64,000 nucleotides of DNA from Verrucomicrobiota bacterium (GCA_024233345.1 JACKPT010000001.1:289276-353275); one strand, 5' to 3'. Positions 43,682 to 52,935 are shown, counted from the stretch's first letter. The notes: a model not told the origin generated them from the letters alone. Numbers and translations are program-made.

Positions 43682-46636
43682 CCTGTCCCCAGTTTCCACG
43701 AGAAGGATATCTTTCTCCTGAAATTCACGAAGAACGGTACCATTCAGTGGGCAAGGTCATTTGATACCCAGCAGACCAGCGCCCTGGTTCTGTTCCCCTA
43801 TGGCGCGGAAGATATTGCCATTTCTCCCTCAGGGAACGTGTCTATCGTAGGGATTTTTCAACCGAATGCGCCCGACCTGGACCCCAGCATTGATGTGGCG
43901 GCAGTTACGGGAGCCGGTGGGCAGGATGCGTTCGCGGTGCAACTTGATAGCGCCGGATACCTGCCCGGCAGCACGCTGCCTTCCTTCGAGGTCACCACCA
44001 CGGCTGACACGGGGGCCGGCTCGCTGCGAAGGGCACTGGAATTCGCCAATCATACGCCCACACCCGACACGATTACGTTCAATATCCCCGGCGCCGGTCC
44101 CCATACGATCTCCCCGCTCTCACCGCTTCCCGCCCTGCCGTATCCGGTAAGTCTTGATGGACTGACCCAGCCCGGCGCTTCAGCCGGGAGCTGGCCGCCC
44201 GATCTGCGCATTGTGATCGACGGGACCTCCGCCGGCAGCGGCGCCAATGGTTTCGACCTGGATAGCAAATACCTGGACCACCCCCGCTTTATCCGCGGCC
44301 TGGTCATTCAGAATTTCGATGGCTATGCGCTTGATGTCGGTCTCGGCTATCGCGCGCTGACCGTTTCGGACTGTTTTATCGGGACGTCCTTGGACGGAAC
44401 GACAGCTCAACCCAACGGCGCCGGGGGCATTTATGATGAAAGCGGGAATGTGACCTACTTCTCTCCGGAACTGCTCAATGCCTACGGCGTGGCTGGGGGA
44501 GGCACATTCGGCCGCAATCTGATCTCCGGAAACGGCGGGCCCGGGCTCTTTGTTGAGGACGGCGGTTTCACCACGATACAGAACAACTACATCGGAACGA
44601 CCGTGACCGGAGCTTCCGCGCTCCCGAACGCGGGCGCCGGCATTCTCCTCGACGGCAACACGACCGTCGGGGGCGCGCCCGCCGCGCGGTATTTCACCAT
44701 CGGTGGATTGATCGCGAGCGAGGCCAACCTCATTGCCTACAACGGCGGAGGCGGCGTGCGTCTCGGGTTGGTCAGGTCGGCACGAATCTCCGGCAACTCC
44801 ATACACAGCAACGGTGGTTTGGGCATTGAGTTTTCCAGTTCTACGCCGTTGGGAAACGATGTGGCCGATCAGGACGATGGCTCTCCGAACAACGCCATGA
44901 ACCACCCCATCATTGAACGCGCCATCCTGTCCGGCGGGCAGACCTTGGTGGACGGTTGGTTGGACGGGATCCCCGGCGGTCGCTTCCGCCTTGAGTTCTT
45001 TACGAGCTCGTCGGCTGATCCCTCCGGCTCGGGAGAAGGTGAGACGTTCTTGGGGGCGAGTTGGGTGGAGACCTCTCGTGGGCCTGCTGTATTCTCCGTC
45101 ACACTGCCTGCGGTCGGTACGGGTCAGGTGATCTCCGCGACCGCCACCGCCGACGAACGCAGCACCAACGGTGAAGGCACGAGCCAGTTTTCACCTGCGG
45201 TTACGGTGGTAGCACCCAATGTCACGACGTTCGCGGATTCCGGTCCGGGTTCCTTCCGGCAGGCGCTGATGGATGCCAACAACCATGCGGGGCCGGACAT
45301 TCTGGTGCTGGACCCCGGACTGGCGGGTCAGGTTCTCAAGCCCACGACAGATCTCCCGCCCATCACCGGCGAAACCACGATTCAAGCCCCGGAGGGTTTT
45401 GTCCTTTCCGGCAACAACACCCGGCGGCCTCTGACCATCAATGCTCCCGGCCAGGAGGTCACCCTTATCAACCTGATCCTGGAAGACGGTTCCGCCGATG
45501 ATGGCGCGGGCATTCTGCACATCGACGGCACGCTGAATCTGCGCCGTTGCATCATTCGCGACTGCACCGCCACCGGCGATGGCGGAGGGCTGGCGGTTCA
45601 GGCTGGGGTCGTGAACGTGGAGGATTGCCGATTCACGGGCAATCACGCCGACGGCAGTGGCGGCGGAATCGTGCGATTGGGCGGAGATCTGAATGTCGAT
45701 CGCGCGCTGTTGGACGGCAATACTGCGGGCGTGTCCGGGGGCGGCGGCTACTGTGCTGAGGGGGTCTTCGGGCAGCCTTCACAGTCATCTGACTATCGGA
45801 ACACAACCTTCTGCAACAATTCGGCTCCGCTGGGAGGCGGGTTCCGGCGGGATTCCAGCCAAGGCAGCGCGGATCTCAGCTTCTGCACGATTGTTGAGAA
45901 CACCGCGTCCACCAGTGGCGGCGGTATTTCCGCCGCGCTCGGCGACCTGACTGCGGTGAACTGTATCGTATCCTTGAACACGGCGCCGGCCGTCACGAAT
46001 GCTGAAAACATTTCCGCCATCGACAATTTCATCGGCGGCGATCCGCAACTGGGCCCGCTTCGGGACAATGGCGGCTTCGTGCCGACCTTCGCACTCCTGA
46101 CTGGCAGCCCCGCGATCAATGCATTTCCATCGAGCAGCGCCACCGGAACCGACGCACGCCAGGCGCCGCGCAGCTCCGGCGATCGGGCAGACCGTGGCGC
46201 CTTCGAATTCTACGAGGGGCCTTCCGCGGAGGACGCACCCAGCTATTCCAGTTGGGCCAACAAGCTGCCCATCGGGGTGCGCGGCGAAACCGACGACCCG
46301 AACGGCGATGGGATTTCGAACCTGGAGTCGATGTACTTCGGTCTCTATGCCCTTGGCTCCAACGACGTCCAAAGGTTCGGTCTGCGGCGGAGCGATTCCG
46401 GAGATGTTGTCCTCAGCTACTCCGTCCCGATCTGGATGTCCGGCACCGACGTCAGTTCCTCAATCTGGGTCGCTGACGAACTGCCGTCGACCGGCAACCC
46501 CAACCCGTGGTCCGCGGCTCCACCCAGCGTCGAGTTGGGATCGACAACGGCCAACATCGACTATGAACTAGCCCTTCCGGTGGATGCGATCCCGCGAAAA
46601 ATCGCCACCTTTCGCTTCTCCACCGATGTCCCGTAG
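43682..46636 (+). pseudogene. 5'-truncated surface protein: SBBP repeat, beta-helix, choice-of-anchor Q-like
   Basis: The frame is open without a start from the transposon edge: TAA at 43676-43678, then coding text from 43682. It begins inside an SBBP beta-propeller-like repeat (DIFLLKFTKNGTIQWARSF, then DIAISPSGNVSIVGIF), so the signal peptide and earlier repeats are gone. Next come two right-handed beta-helix blocks opening VTTTADTGAGSLRRALEFAN and VTTFADSGPGSFRQALMDAN, and a C-terminal INAFPSSSATGTDARQAPR, GDRADRGAFEF region typical of choice-of-anchor Q/CSLREA-type proteins. The GTG at 43838 is a possible but unlikely start. Confidence 0.75.
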
Positions 46637-47014
46637 CTCGAGAGCAATTCCCCGAATACATTCTGTCGAGAAACGGGGCAAAAACGAAATAGGAGAAGCA
46701 GGGGTCAATTCGTGGAGCAGGGCCTTGAGGGGCTTTCCACAGGGTTGCTCGGTCTACTCCCAGCCCGCGCAGCCGGGGTAACATCTCTTCTCTGACTTTT
46801 GGGCTCATTGGCATCCTTTCAGATGCTGGTATCATGCTTTTGGGGTCAACGCCCCCCGCGACCACTGCCGCCAAGACCCATCAGGGTCACACTGTATGAG
46901 TCAACCGGATCGGCGGGGTCGAGCTGCCCATGGTCTTGTTCTTTCTGAAGTATCCTGATATTCTTTGCTTGGAAGCGAGGTGAGGGGCCGCATTCGGACC
47001 GCAGGGTGAGCTGG
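46637..47014. other. Gene-poor spacer with remnant of a transposon-like end
   Basis: No intact gene. On the minus strand a short stretch (about 46690-46860) reads as MSPKVREEMLPRLRGLGV, then RATLWKAPQGPAPRIDP. This looks like the decayed 3' end of a protein, by recollection similar to tails found near RAYT-type genes. GGGGTCAATTCGT at 46702-46714 resembles the RAYT end motif. GGGGTCAACGCCCCC near 46843 is another GGGGTCA copy. Confidence 0.4.
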
Positions 47015-49279
47015 ATGCCGGAGCAAAAACGAGAAGGAGTTTGGGTCGAGCAAGCTGGCGCGGAACCGGTCCTGCAGGCGGGCACGGTCGTGGGTCATTA
47101 CCGAATCATCGGGTTTATTGCCGAGGGTTCGATGGGGCGGGTGTATGAGGTGGAGCATGTCACGCTTCGCAGTCGGCATGCGCTCAAAGTCATTCTTCAG
47201 CGGTATGCGGCGGATGAGCGATTTGTAAAAAACTTCCGTCGAGAAGCCCGGTTGATGGCCAACCTGCAGCATCCCAACATTACCCACGTCACGGATTACG
47301 GGGTCGAGCAGGGTCTTTGCTATTTTGTCATGGAGTATGTGGCCGGGGCGGACGGGAAATGGATGACTCTGGAGGACCGGTTGGGCGGTTCTGGTCCGAT
47401 GACGCCATTACCGGCGGCGGAGATCCTGTCGATTTTCTCCCAGATTGCCGAGGCGCTCGTCTACTGTCATCGCTTCGAGGGCAAGGGAGTGATTCACCGC
47501 GACCTGAAGCCATCCAATATTCTGCTTCGCCCGGGCGAGGGGGGGCGGGATCACGTGGTGATCTCCGATTTTGGGATCGCCCAGATCTGTTCGGACATGG
47601 CGTGCCTATCCACGGTGGAAGCGGTTCCGGGAGGGGCGGTCCCGGCGGACATACAGGGCGTGAGCGGTACTCCGGCATACATGAGCCCTGAGCAATGGCA
47701 AGTGGGCAATGCTGCGGGTCCGGAGAGTGACCTGTTTGCGGTCGGGGTCATGTTGTACCAGGCACTTACTGGGGCGATGCCGTTTCAGGACAGTCGAGCG
47801 CTGATGGGGAGTCACCCACCGGCGATAAAAAAGCCCAGCGCGTTTGGCCGGTCGCGGGGTTGGGACCGCCTGGTGATGCGGTGTCTGTCGGTAACGCCGG
47901 CCCGCAGGTATCACGATGCTGCAGATTTTCTTCGCGATCTGGGAGCGCTGAGCCGCCCTCGGTTGCCCCGAGTCCGGTTGGCGCTGGTTGGCAGTCTTTT
48001 GCTGGGAGTCTGTCTGGCCTGGGGGTGGCCCTGGATCCGTGGCCTCGCGGCCCGGCCCGAGGCCGACGTGGGGGCGACCGAGCCATTGCCTGTGTCTTCC
48101 GAGCCTGTCCCAATGGCGCCCCCACGGGGGGCGGCTCCGGTGCGGACCGAGCCATTCCCGGTTAGTGTTCAGATCCGCATCGCGCCCGGTCACGCCCTGC
48201 CTTATGCCCTCCCGGTGCAGGGAGAGCTGCAAGTGGATCAGGGGGTTTGGCATGTTGTCACCCTTCCGCATGTGGTTTCGCTGCCGGGTGGCAAGCCGTC
48301 CCGGTTGCGTTTAAGGGTCGCCGGTTATGAGGAGCCGCCGCCGTTGGTGCTGGATCCTGCCGCGGATGGCACCAGACAGTTCTTTGATCTGGTTCCCTTG
48401 CCCGCACGGATTAAAGTCACCAGCAACGCCGCTCATGCGGAAGTTCTGGAGGGGGAGGTGCGCCTGGGGCGTGTGGGGGAGGTCCTGGCCCTGGCCCCCT
48501 TCAGGGATCACCGCTTGCTGATTCACTCCCCCCGGCACAAAGAGCAAGTTCTGACCATCCGGCGGCCCGAACCGACCATCGGGGAACCGCTGGTCATGTC
48601 TGTCGACCTGGTGCCCATTCCCGGGCGATTGCGAATCGATGCGATGGGGGCGGACGGCTATCATCCGGGTAAGCGGGCGGATATCTATGTGGATGGTCAT
48701 TTGATCGGACACGAGCTGCTCCCGTTCGTGATGCAAAATCTCACCCAGGAGACCGTCAGGGTCGCGCTGGATGTCAAGGGATTCAAGCCCACCCAACCCC
48801 GGGAGGTGACGCTGGAGCCCAATCAGGTGGTGTCCGTGGATTTTGTGCTCGATTATCAGGAGGCCTGGTTGACCTTTGATGTGGAGCCTGCGGACAGCAT
48901 GATTCTGTTGTCCGGCAAGCGGGTGCAGGGGGACCGGGTCAAGGTGGTTCCGGATCTGTTGTATAACGTCCGGTTTGTGTCGGAGGAATACTGGCCTGTG
49001 GATCAGAAGGTGGCCCTGACTGCGGGGGAGACCCGTGTGGTCAGCGCCCGGCTCACGCCCCGGTGTTATCTGCGGATGGACTTGCAGCCGACCAATGCGG
49101 TTGTGTTCATGTCGGGGCGTCGTATTACCGACCGAAAAATTGAGGTCGAGCCGGGTCGGTTTTATGCGGTGGAAGTCCGGGCTTCCGGGTATCAGACCGA
49201 GACGACCAATATCTGGCTGGAAACGGGGGAATCCCGCACGGTGTCGATTTCCCTGCGCAAAAAACTATTTGGCTTATAG
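47015..49279 (+). CDS. Ser/Thr protein kinase with C-terminal PEGA-like repeats
   Basis: A 754-aa PknB-type membrane kinase. The kinase domain (about residues 27-300) shows GSMGRVYEVEH, the catalytic Lys in HALKVIL, IHRDLKPSNILL, ISDFGIAQI and SGTPAYMSPEQW. One transmembrane helix lies near residues 325-345 (LALVGSLLLGVCLAWGWPW). The extracytoplasmic part has several beta-rich repeats in PEGA style, e.g. ADIYVDGHLIGHELLPF, ending VEVRASGYQTETTNIWLETG. GTG at 47006 is an alternative start. Partner or substrates are unknown. Confidence 0.92.
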   Translation: MPEQKREGVWVEQAGAEPVLQAGTVVGHYRIIGFIAEGSMGRVYEVEHVTLRSRHALKVILQRYAADERFVKNFRREARLMANLQHPNITHVTDYGVEQGLCYFVMEYVAGADGKWMTLEDRLGGSGPMTPLPAAEILSIFSQIAEALVYCHRFEGKGVIHRDLKPSNILLRPGEGGRDHVVISDFGIAQICSDMACLSTVEAVPGGAVPADIQGVSGTPAYMSPEQWQVGNAAGPESDLFAVGVMLYQALTGAMPFQDSRALMGSHPPAIKKPSAFGRSRGWDRLVMRCLSVTPARRYHDAADFLRDLGALSRPRLPRVRLALVGSLLLGVCLAWGWPWIRGLAARPEADVGATEPLPVSSEPVPMAPPRGAAPVRTEPFPVSVQIRIAPGHALPYALPVQGELQVDQGVWHVVTLPHVVSLPGGKPSRLRLRVAGYEEPPPLVLDPAADGTRQFFDLVPLPARIKVTSNAAHAEVLEGEVRLGRVGEVLALAPFRDHRLLIHSPRHKEQVLTIRRPEPTIGEPLVMSVDLVPIPGRLRIDAMGADGYHPGKRADIYVDGHLIGHELLPFVMQNLTQETVRVALDVKGFKPTQPREVTLEPNQVVSVDFVLDYQEAWLTFDVEPADSMILLSGKRVQGDRVKVVPDLLYNVRFVSEEYWPVDQKVALTAGETRVVSARLTPRCYLRMDLQPTNAVVFMSGRRITDRKIEVEPGRFYAVEVRASGYQTETTNIWLETGESRTVSISLRKKLFGL

Positions 49280-49355
49280 CCCATCCATGGTGTGTCTCTC
49301 CCCTGGTTGCAATGGGTCCGGTATGGAGTACGTTGGGTCCAACAAGGATGGTGAT

Positions 49356-49895
49356 ATGAAGAAACTTTTAGTTCTGGGGGCGAGCAGTAGTCGTGAATCA
49401 ATCAATCGGGTATTTGCCCGCTTTGCTGCTGAGCAGGTGTCGGGGGTCCACTTGGTTGAGGTGGATTTAAGTCAGCTCAACCTTCCTCTGTTTTCCGTCG
49501 ACCTCGAACGGTCTGATGGCATTCCGCCTGAAGCCCGGGATTTTTATGCGACCATTGCCGGGTGCGATGCCCTTGTGGTTTCGCTGGCCGAACACAACGG
49601 GAGCTATACCGCTGCGTTCAAAAATCTGTTCGACTGGACCTCCCGCCATGAGTCGAAGGTCTGGGCCGACAAGCCGATGCTTCTGCTCAGCACCTCTCCC
49701 GGCGGTCGGGGGGGGGCGTCGGTGATGGCGGCAGCATTACAAACCTTTCCCCACTTGGGGGGAAAGATCATTGCCCACTTCTCCCTACCCTCGTTTGGCG
49801 ACAACTTCCAGCCCGGACAGGGCATCACCGACCCGGCATTGAAAGAAGCCTTTGATGCCCAGGTGGCACTTTTCCAGGCTGCGGTTTCCGCTTGA
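49356..49895 (+). CDS. NAD(P)H-dependent FMN reductase-like flavoprotein
   Basis: A 179-aa flavodoxin-fold protein starting MKKLLVLGASSSRESINR (phosphate loop) with ALVVSLAEHNGSYTAAFKNL, the usual NADPH-dependent FMN reductase motif with E-x-N-x-S, and STSPGGRGGASVM near the flavin. It probably reduces FMN or quinones. ATG 49356 is chosen for the family-typical N-terminus; in-frame upstream codons overlap the kinase gene. Confidence 0.9.
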   Translation: MKKLLVLGASSSRESINRVFARFAAEQVSGVHLVEVDLSQLNLPLFSVDLERSDGIPPEARDFYATIAGCDALVVSLAEHNGSYTAAFKNLFDWTSRHESKVWADKPMLLLSTSPGGRGGASVMAAALQTFPHLGGKIIAHFSLPSFGDNFQPGQGITDPALKEAFDAQVALFQAAVSA

Positions 49896-49951
49896 GCTGA
49901 CCACAACTCTTCTTTGAAGCCTTGCCCCCTACCGTCTCGCTCATAGTAGAG

Positions 49952-49964
49952 ACAAATTGACCCT
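49952..49964 (-). repeat. Dispersed GGGTCAATT(C/T)GT motif
   Basis: ACAAATTGACCCT here is the reverse complement of AGGGTCAATTTGT, nearly identical to GGGGTCAATTCGT at 46702-46714. Both resemble the RAYT end motif. It lies in the 253-bp spacer before the heat-shock cluster, where no gene is seen. Confidence 0.4.
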
Positions 49965-50054
49965 GTAGATGGGCGTGTATCACTCCCAATGTGTGACATT
50001 TAAGGCACATATCTGATTTTCAGGCGTAACGCATCTACTTGTATCGCAGCTCAT

Positions 50055-50117
50055 TGTAATAATTATCTCTTGGTTGGCATGTCTCATGCTACTTGGTTTG
50101 TTGAAAGTAACAACCAA
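50055..50117 (+). promoter_or_regulatory. Promoter-like box and alternative hairpins in the sHSP leader
   Basis: TGTAATAAT (50055-50063) resembles an extended -10 and would start RNA near 50070. The leader can fold in two exclusive ways: TTGGTTG (50070-50076) pairs with CAACCAA (50111-50117), enclosing GCATG/CATGC, or TTGGTT-T-GTT (50093-50102) pairs with AACAACCAA (50109-50117). TCTCAT (50082-50087) can also pair with ATGAGA (50141-50146), between the AAAGGAG ribosome site and the start. Confidence 0.4.
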
Positions 50118-50148
50118 TGCCCATGAAAGGGCGAAAGGAGATGAGAGA

Positions 50149-50583
50149 ATGGTATGGCCAGTAACGATGTGGTGGGATGCGGATCCGGTAGCGGATATGC
50201 GGCGCATCCAGCGAGAGGTGAACCGTCTGTTTACGCAGGCGGGGCCGGGGGGGGATGCTTTCCCGGCAGCGAACCTGTGGGCGAATGATCACGAAGTCAT
50301 TCTGTCCGCGGAGATCCCCGGAGTGGATCCGGCGAAGGTGGATCTGACCGTTCACGAGGATCACCTGACCATCAAGGGTGAGCGGAGTGTTGATCAGCCG
50401 ACCGAAGGTGTGACCTGCCATCGGGCCGAGCGTGCGGGCGGGGCTTTCGTGCGGTCGTTCCGTCTTCCCTACGCGGTGGCGGCCGATCAGGTCAAGGCGA
50501 CCAGCCGCAACGGCATCCTCAAGGTGACCCTGCCGCGGGCGGAATCCACCAAACCCAAGCAAATTGAAGTCCAGGCCGGTTAA
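50149..50583 (+). CDS. Small heat-shock protein Hsp20 (first of three)
   Basis: A 144-aa ATP-independent chaperone. The alpha-crystallin domain (about residues 40-135) includes SAEIPGVDPAKVDLTVHEDH, ITIKGER-like and the terminal RNGILKVTLPRAE motif. Its start follows a textbook AAAGGAG at 8 nt; the longer frame from 50074 is rejected because it translates the structured leader. First gene of an sHSP trio reading the same way. Confidence 0.92.
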   Translation: MVWPVTMWWDADPVADMRRIQREVNRLFTQAGPGGDAFPAANLWANDHEVILSAEIPGVDPAKVDLTVHEDHLTIKGERSVDQPTEGVTCHRAERAGGAFVRSFRLPYAVAADQVKATSRNGILKVTLPRAESTKPKQIEVQAG

Positions 50584-50608
50584 GGCCGGTCAGAAAAGGA
50601 GATCACAC

Positions 50609-50989
50609 ATGACGACGACCATGACAGAAACCAAGAAAGAACAAGCTCCCCGTGAACTGCCGGTGATCCGGCCCGCGGTGGATGTGTATGAGAAGGCGGA
50701 TGCCCTGCTGCTGGTGATGGATATGCCCGGTGTCTCAAAGGACCAGGTTCATATTCAGATCGAGCGGGATGTGCTGACGGTGCAGGCAGATCAACCGCAG
50801 GAGACCTGTGAAGGTTATCAGGCGTTGTACCGGGATTATGAACCGGGGTCGCTGCGCCGGTCCTTCTCACTGAACCGGGAAATTGACCGGGAGAAAATTG
50901 AGGCCAATCTACAGCAGGGGGTGTTGCGGCTGGTGCTTCCCAAGACCGCCGCGGCTCAGCCTCGCAAGATTGAAGTGAAGGAGGAATAA
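50609..50989 (+). CDS. Small heat-shock protein Hsp20 (second of three)
   Basis: A 126-aa, short-tailed sHSP. The N-terminal arm is brief and Thr/Lys/Glu-rich (MTTTMTETKKEQ), then the alpha-crystallin core follows with LVMDMPGVSKDQVHIQIERD and the LQQGVLRLVLPKT motif. No IxI tail motif is obvious beyond the core. AAAAGGAG precedes the ATG, 25 bp after the first sHSP. The divergent arms of the three paralogues suggest mixed oligomers or different clients. Confidence 0.9.
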   Translation: MTTTMTETKKEQAPRELPVIRPAVDVYEKADALLLVMDMPGVSKDQVHIQIERDVLTVQADQPQETCEGYQALYRDYEPGSLRRSFSLNREIDREKIEANLQQGVLRLVLPKTAAAQPRKIEVKEE

Positions 50990-51012
50990 CCATCGAAAGG
51001 AGGTGACGCAGT

Positions 51013-51495
51013 ATGAATCTGATTCCATGGAAACGCCATCGCGATGAAGTGCCGGTCCGGTATCGTGATTCGTCGGACCCCTTTGCGGTGATGCACCAGC
51101 AGATGGATCGTCTGTTTGATGCGTTTTTCCATGAGGGATGGCCGACAGAGCCGCCGTATTCGAATCCGGTTCTGCCTTCGGTAGAGGTCTCGGAAACCGA
51201 CACTGCGGTGACGGTTTCCGCCGAGCTGCCGGGTATGGAAGAGAAGGACATTGATGTCCGTATCGACCAGAACCTGCTGACCCTGAAGGGGGAGAAGCGG
51301 GAGGAGACGGAATCGAAGAAGGGCGGCTGGACGGAGCGCCGCTATGGTCGGTTTGATCGCTTGATTCCGCTTCCGGATGGGCTGAAGGCCGACGAGGCCA
51401 AGGCGGTGTTCCGGAAGGGGGTGCTTCGAATCGAAATTCCGAAGGACCCGGAACAGCGGGAAGGCGCCCGACGGATCGATATTCAGGTTGAATAA
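51013..51495 (+). CDS. Small heat-shock protein Hsp20 (third of three)
   Basis: A 160-aa sHSP, the longest of the trio. The N-terminal arm holds HQQMDRLFDAFFHEGW, the core contains SAELPGMEEKDIDVRIDQN and LTLKGEKREE, and FRKGVLRIEIPKD ends the domain. AAAGGAGGTGA is a near-perfect ribosome site. A strong terminator follows the stop by about 30 bp, so the trio forms one transcript. Confidence 0.93.
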   Translation: MNLIPWKRHRDEVPVRYRDSSDPFAVMHQQMDRLFDAFFHEGWPTEPPYSNPVLPSVEVSETDTAVTVSAELPGMEEKDIDVRIDQNLLTLKGEKREETESKKGGWTERRYGRFDRLIPLPDGLKADEAKAVFRKGVLRIEIPKDPEQREGARRIDIQVE

Positions 51496-51525
51496 ACCGA
51501 TGCGGCCGGTGGTGCCGAACCTGGT

Positions 51526-51566
51526 GCCCCTGGTTGGCCAGTGCCGACCGGGGGCGCTTTGTGTTT
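51526..51566 (+). terminator. Intrinsic terminator of the sHSP operon
   Basis: A 13-bp stem, 51526-51538 with 51543-51555, includes two G-U pairs and closes on a 4-nt loop. The T-rich tail GCTTTGTGTTT follows. This is the clearest intrinsic terminator in the window and lies 30 bp after the last Hsp20 stop. Confidence 0.75.
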
Positions 51567-51630
51567 GCTTGCGGCTACGAGAACGGCGCAGGGGTTGTGG
51601 GGGCGATCCGGCCATGGTACACTGTCCGGC

Positions 51631-52416
51631 ATGTTTGTACGTTGGGTGACTCGATGGCTTTTGGGGGCCCTGTTGGTGGCGGGCACCCAGCAGGCTTGCG
51701 CGGCGAAAAAGTGGCGGCTCAAGGAGGGGTGTACCCTCATCGATCACCCGGCTAATGACGGCGACAGCTTTCATGTTCGGGTCAACAAGCGCCACTATCT
51801 GTTCCGTTTGTATTGGGTCGATACACCGGAGACAGATCTCAGCCTTCCGGAGCGGGTGGCGGAGCAGGCCGCTTACTTCGGCCTGAGTCCGGAGGAGACG
51901 GTGAAGGTGGGCAAAGAGGCCGAAGCTTTTTCAAGAAAGTTTTTGCAGGGGAGTTTCACGGTCCACACCAAATTTGCCGATGCCATGGGCCGGAGCGCGC
52001 GTGACCGCGACTATGCCATCATCGAAAAAGACGGGACGTATCTCCATGTTGAGCTGGTGCGAGCAGGCCTGGCCCGAATCCACGGACTGGAAGAGGTGTC
52101 TGAGGACATGCCCAGCCTCGGGACGATGCGGATGCGCTTGAAGGCGGCCGAGGCCGAGGCCAAGCGGGAAGCGCGGGGGGGCTGGTCCAGGCACCGCGAT
52201 GGCGGCAAGGTGGCAACCTATACCGGACCCTACACGTTACCCCGTTCGGTAACAGTGCTGGATCTTCAAGATCCGACCCGTGCCCTCGGGGTTCTGAGAG
52301 CCGGAGCGGGTATCGAGGTACTCGGACCGGAATCCACGGTGCTGACCCGCATCCGTTTTCAGGCCGGTGAAGCCAGCCGGGAGGGCCTGTGCCGAACCGT
52401 GGAACTGGGTCTCTAG
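51631..52416 (+). CDS. Secreted thermonuclease-family (SNase-like) protein
   Basis: A 261-aa protein with an N-terminal signal (MFVRWVTRWLLGALLVAG, cleavage near ACA). The staphylococcal-nuclease-like fold shows NDGDSFHVRVNKRHYLFRLY, VDTPETD (metal-site Asp) and AEAEAKREARGGW near the end of the domain (about residue 190). The last 60 residues form an extra beta-rich tail. It is expected to be exported to the periplasm or surface and may cleave nucleic acid. The ATG 51631 keeps the signal peptide; the longer frame is rejected. Confidence 0.88.
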   Translation: MFVRWVTRWLLGALLVAGTQQACAAKKWRLKEGCTLIDHPANDGDSFHVRVNKRHYLFRLYWVDTPETDLSLPERVAEQAAYFGLSPEETVKVGKEAEAFSRKFLQGSFTVHTKFADAMGRSARDRDYAIIEKDGTYLHVELVRAGLARIHGLEEVSEDMPSLGTMRMRLKAAEAEAKREARGGWSRHRDGGKVATYTGPYTLPRSVTVLDLQDPTRALGVLRAGAGIEVLGPESTVLTRIRFQAGEASREGLCRTVELGL

Positions 52417-52512
52417 TCGGGCCTGAAGGACCTGTTTCGGCTTGCCATGGGTTTCCAGTTTCCGGAAGAGTGCGGGTGAATCGACTGTTCAGAGCCATGG
52501 GAGAATGTGATC

Positions 52513-52935
52513 ATGCGACTTTTTGTCATCAGGATTGTTGCCGCTCTGGTTGCGCTGACCGGCCCCGTGTGGGCGGGAGCGTATACCGGATTGACCCTGT
52601 CGAGTCCATTATTGTTGAGCGGTACCGCTGGATACCGGTTCGGCGATGATCTGGCTCCTGGTTTCAAGCCGATCGTGGAGGCGGAAGCGGGTATCGGTGG
52701 CGGGCAGCTTTCGGTGGGGCTGGATTCCCTTGGAACCGGATTGGGGGCGGCGATCAAGGCGTCCATGCTTCGGACTTGGTTTGAACCGATCGATCTCGAT
52801 CCTGATCAGACCTACCTCGGACTGCAGTTGTTGATCGGCTACAACCAACTGGTCGCCGGGGTGGGGGGCTATCGCCGGATCGAGGGTGACGACGACGAAT
52901 GGTTGTCGATGATCATACTGGGATTCAGGTTGTAA
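52513..52935 (+). CDS. Small exported protein of unknown function
   Basis: A 140-aa protein with signal peptide MRLFVIRIVAALVALTGPVWA. The mature part is rich in Gly and alternating hydrophobic residues (GLTLSSPLLLSGTAGYRF, GGQLSVGLDSLGTGLGAAIK) and ends with a strand finishing in an aromatic-poor IILGFRL. It could be a small outer-membrane beta-barrel or lipid-binding protein; no family is recognised. GTG at 52507 is an alternative start. Confidence 0.7.
   Translation: MRLFVIRIVAALVALTGPVWAGAYTGLTLSSPLLLSGTAGYRFGDDLAPGFKPIVEAEAGIGGGQLSVGLDSLGTGLGAAIKASMLRTWFEPIDLDPDQTYLGLQLLIGYNQLVAGVGGYRRIEGDDDEWLSMIILGFRL

Larger units (their letters stand above)
42295..43690. mobile_element. REP-associated tyrosine transposase (RAYT/IS200-like) element
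   Basis: A Y1/HUH transposase gene bounded by related short motifs. On the left is GGGGTCAGGCAATTA in three direct copies; on the right, in inverse orientation, TAATTACCTGTCCCC (reverse complement GGGGACAGGTAATTA). The left edge begins in the stop codon of the permease at 42296. The right edge abuts a reading frame whose 5' end is missing, showing that insertion or a linked deletion disrupted a gene. Exact ends are uncertain. Confidence 0.75.

Noticed and set aside
43838..46636. Surface-protein gene starting at GTG 43838
   Set aside because: The same frame continues upstream to 43682 with typical SBBP repeat text, and no signal peptide follows the GTG; truncation is the simpler reading.
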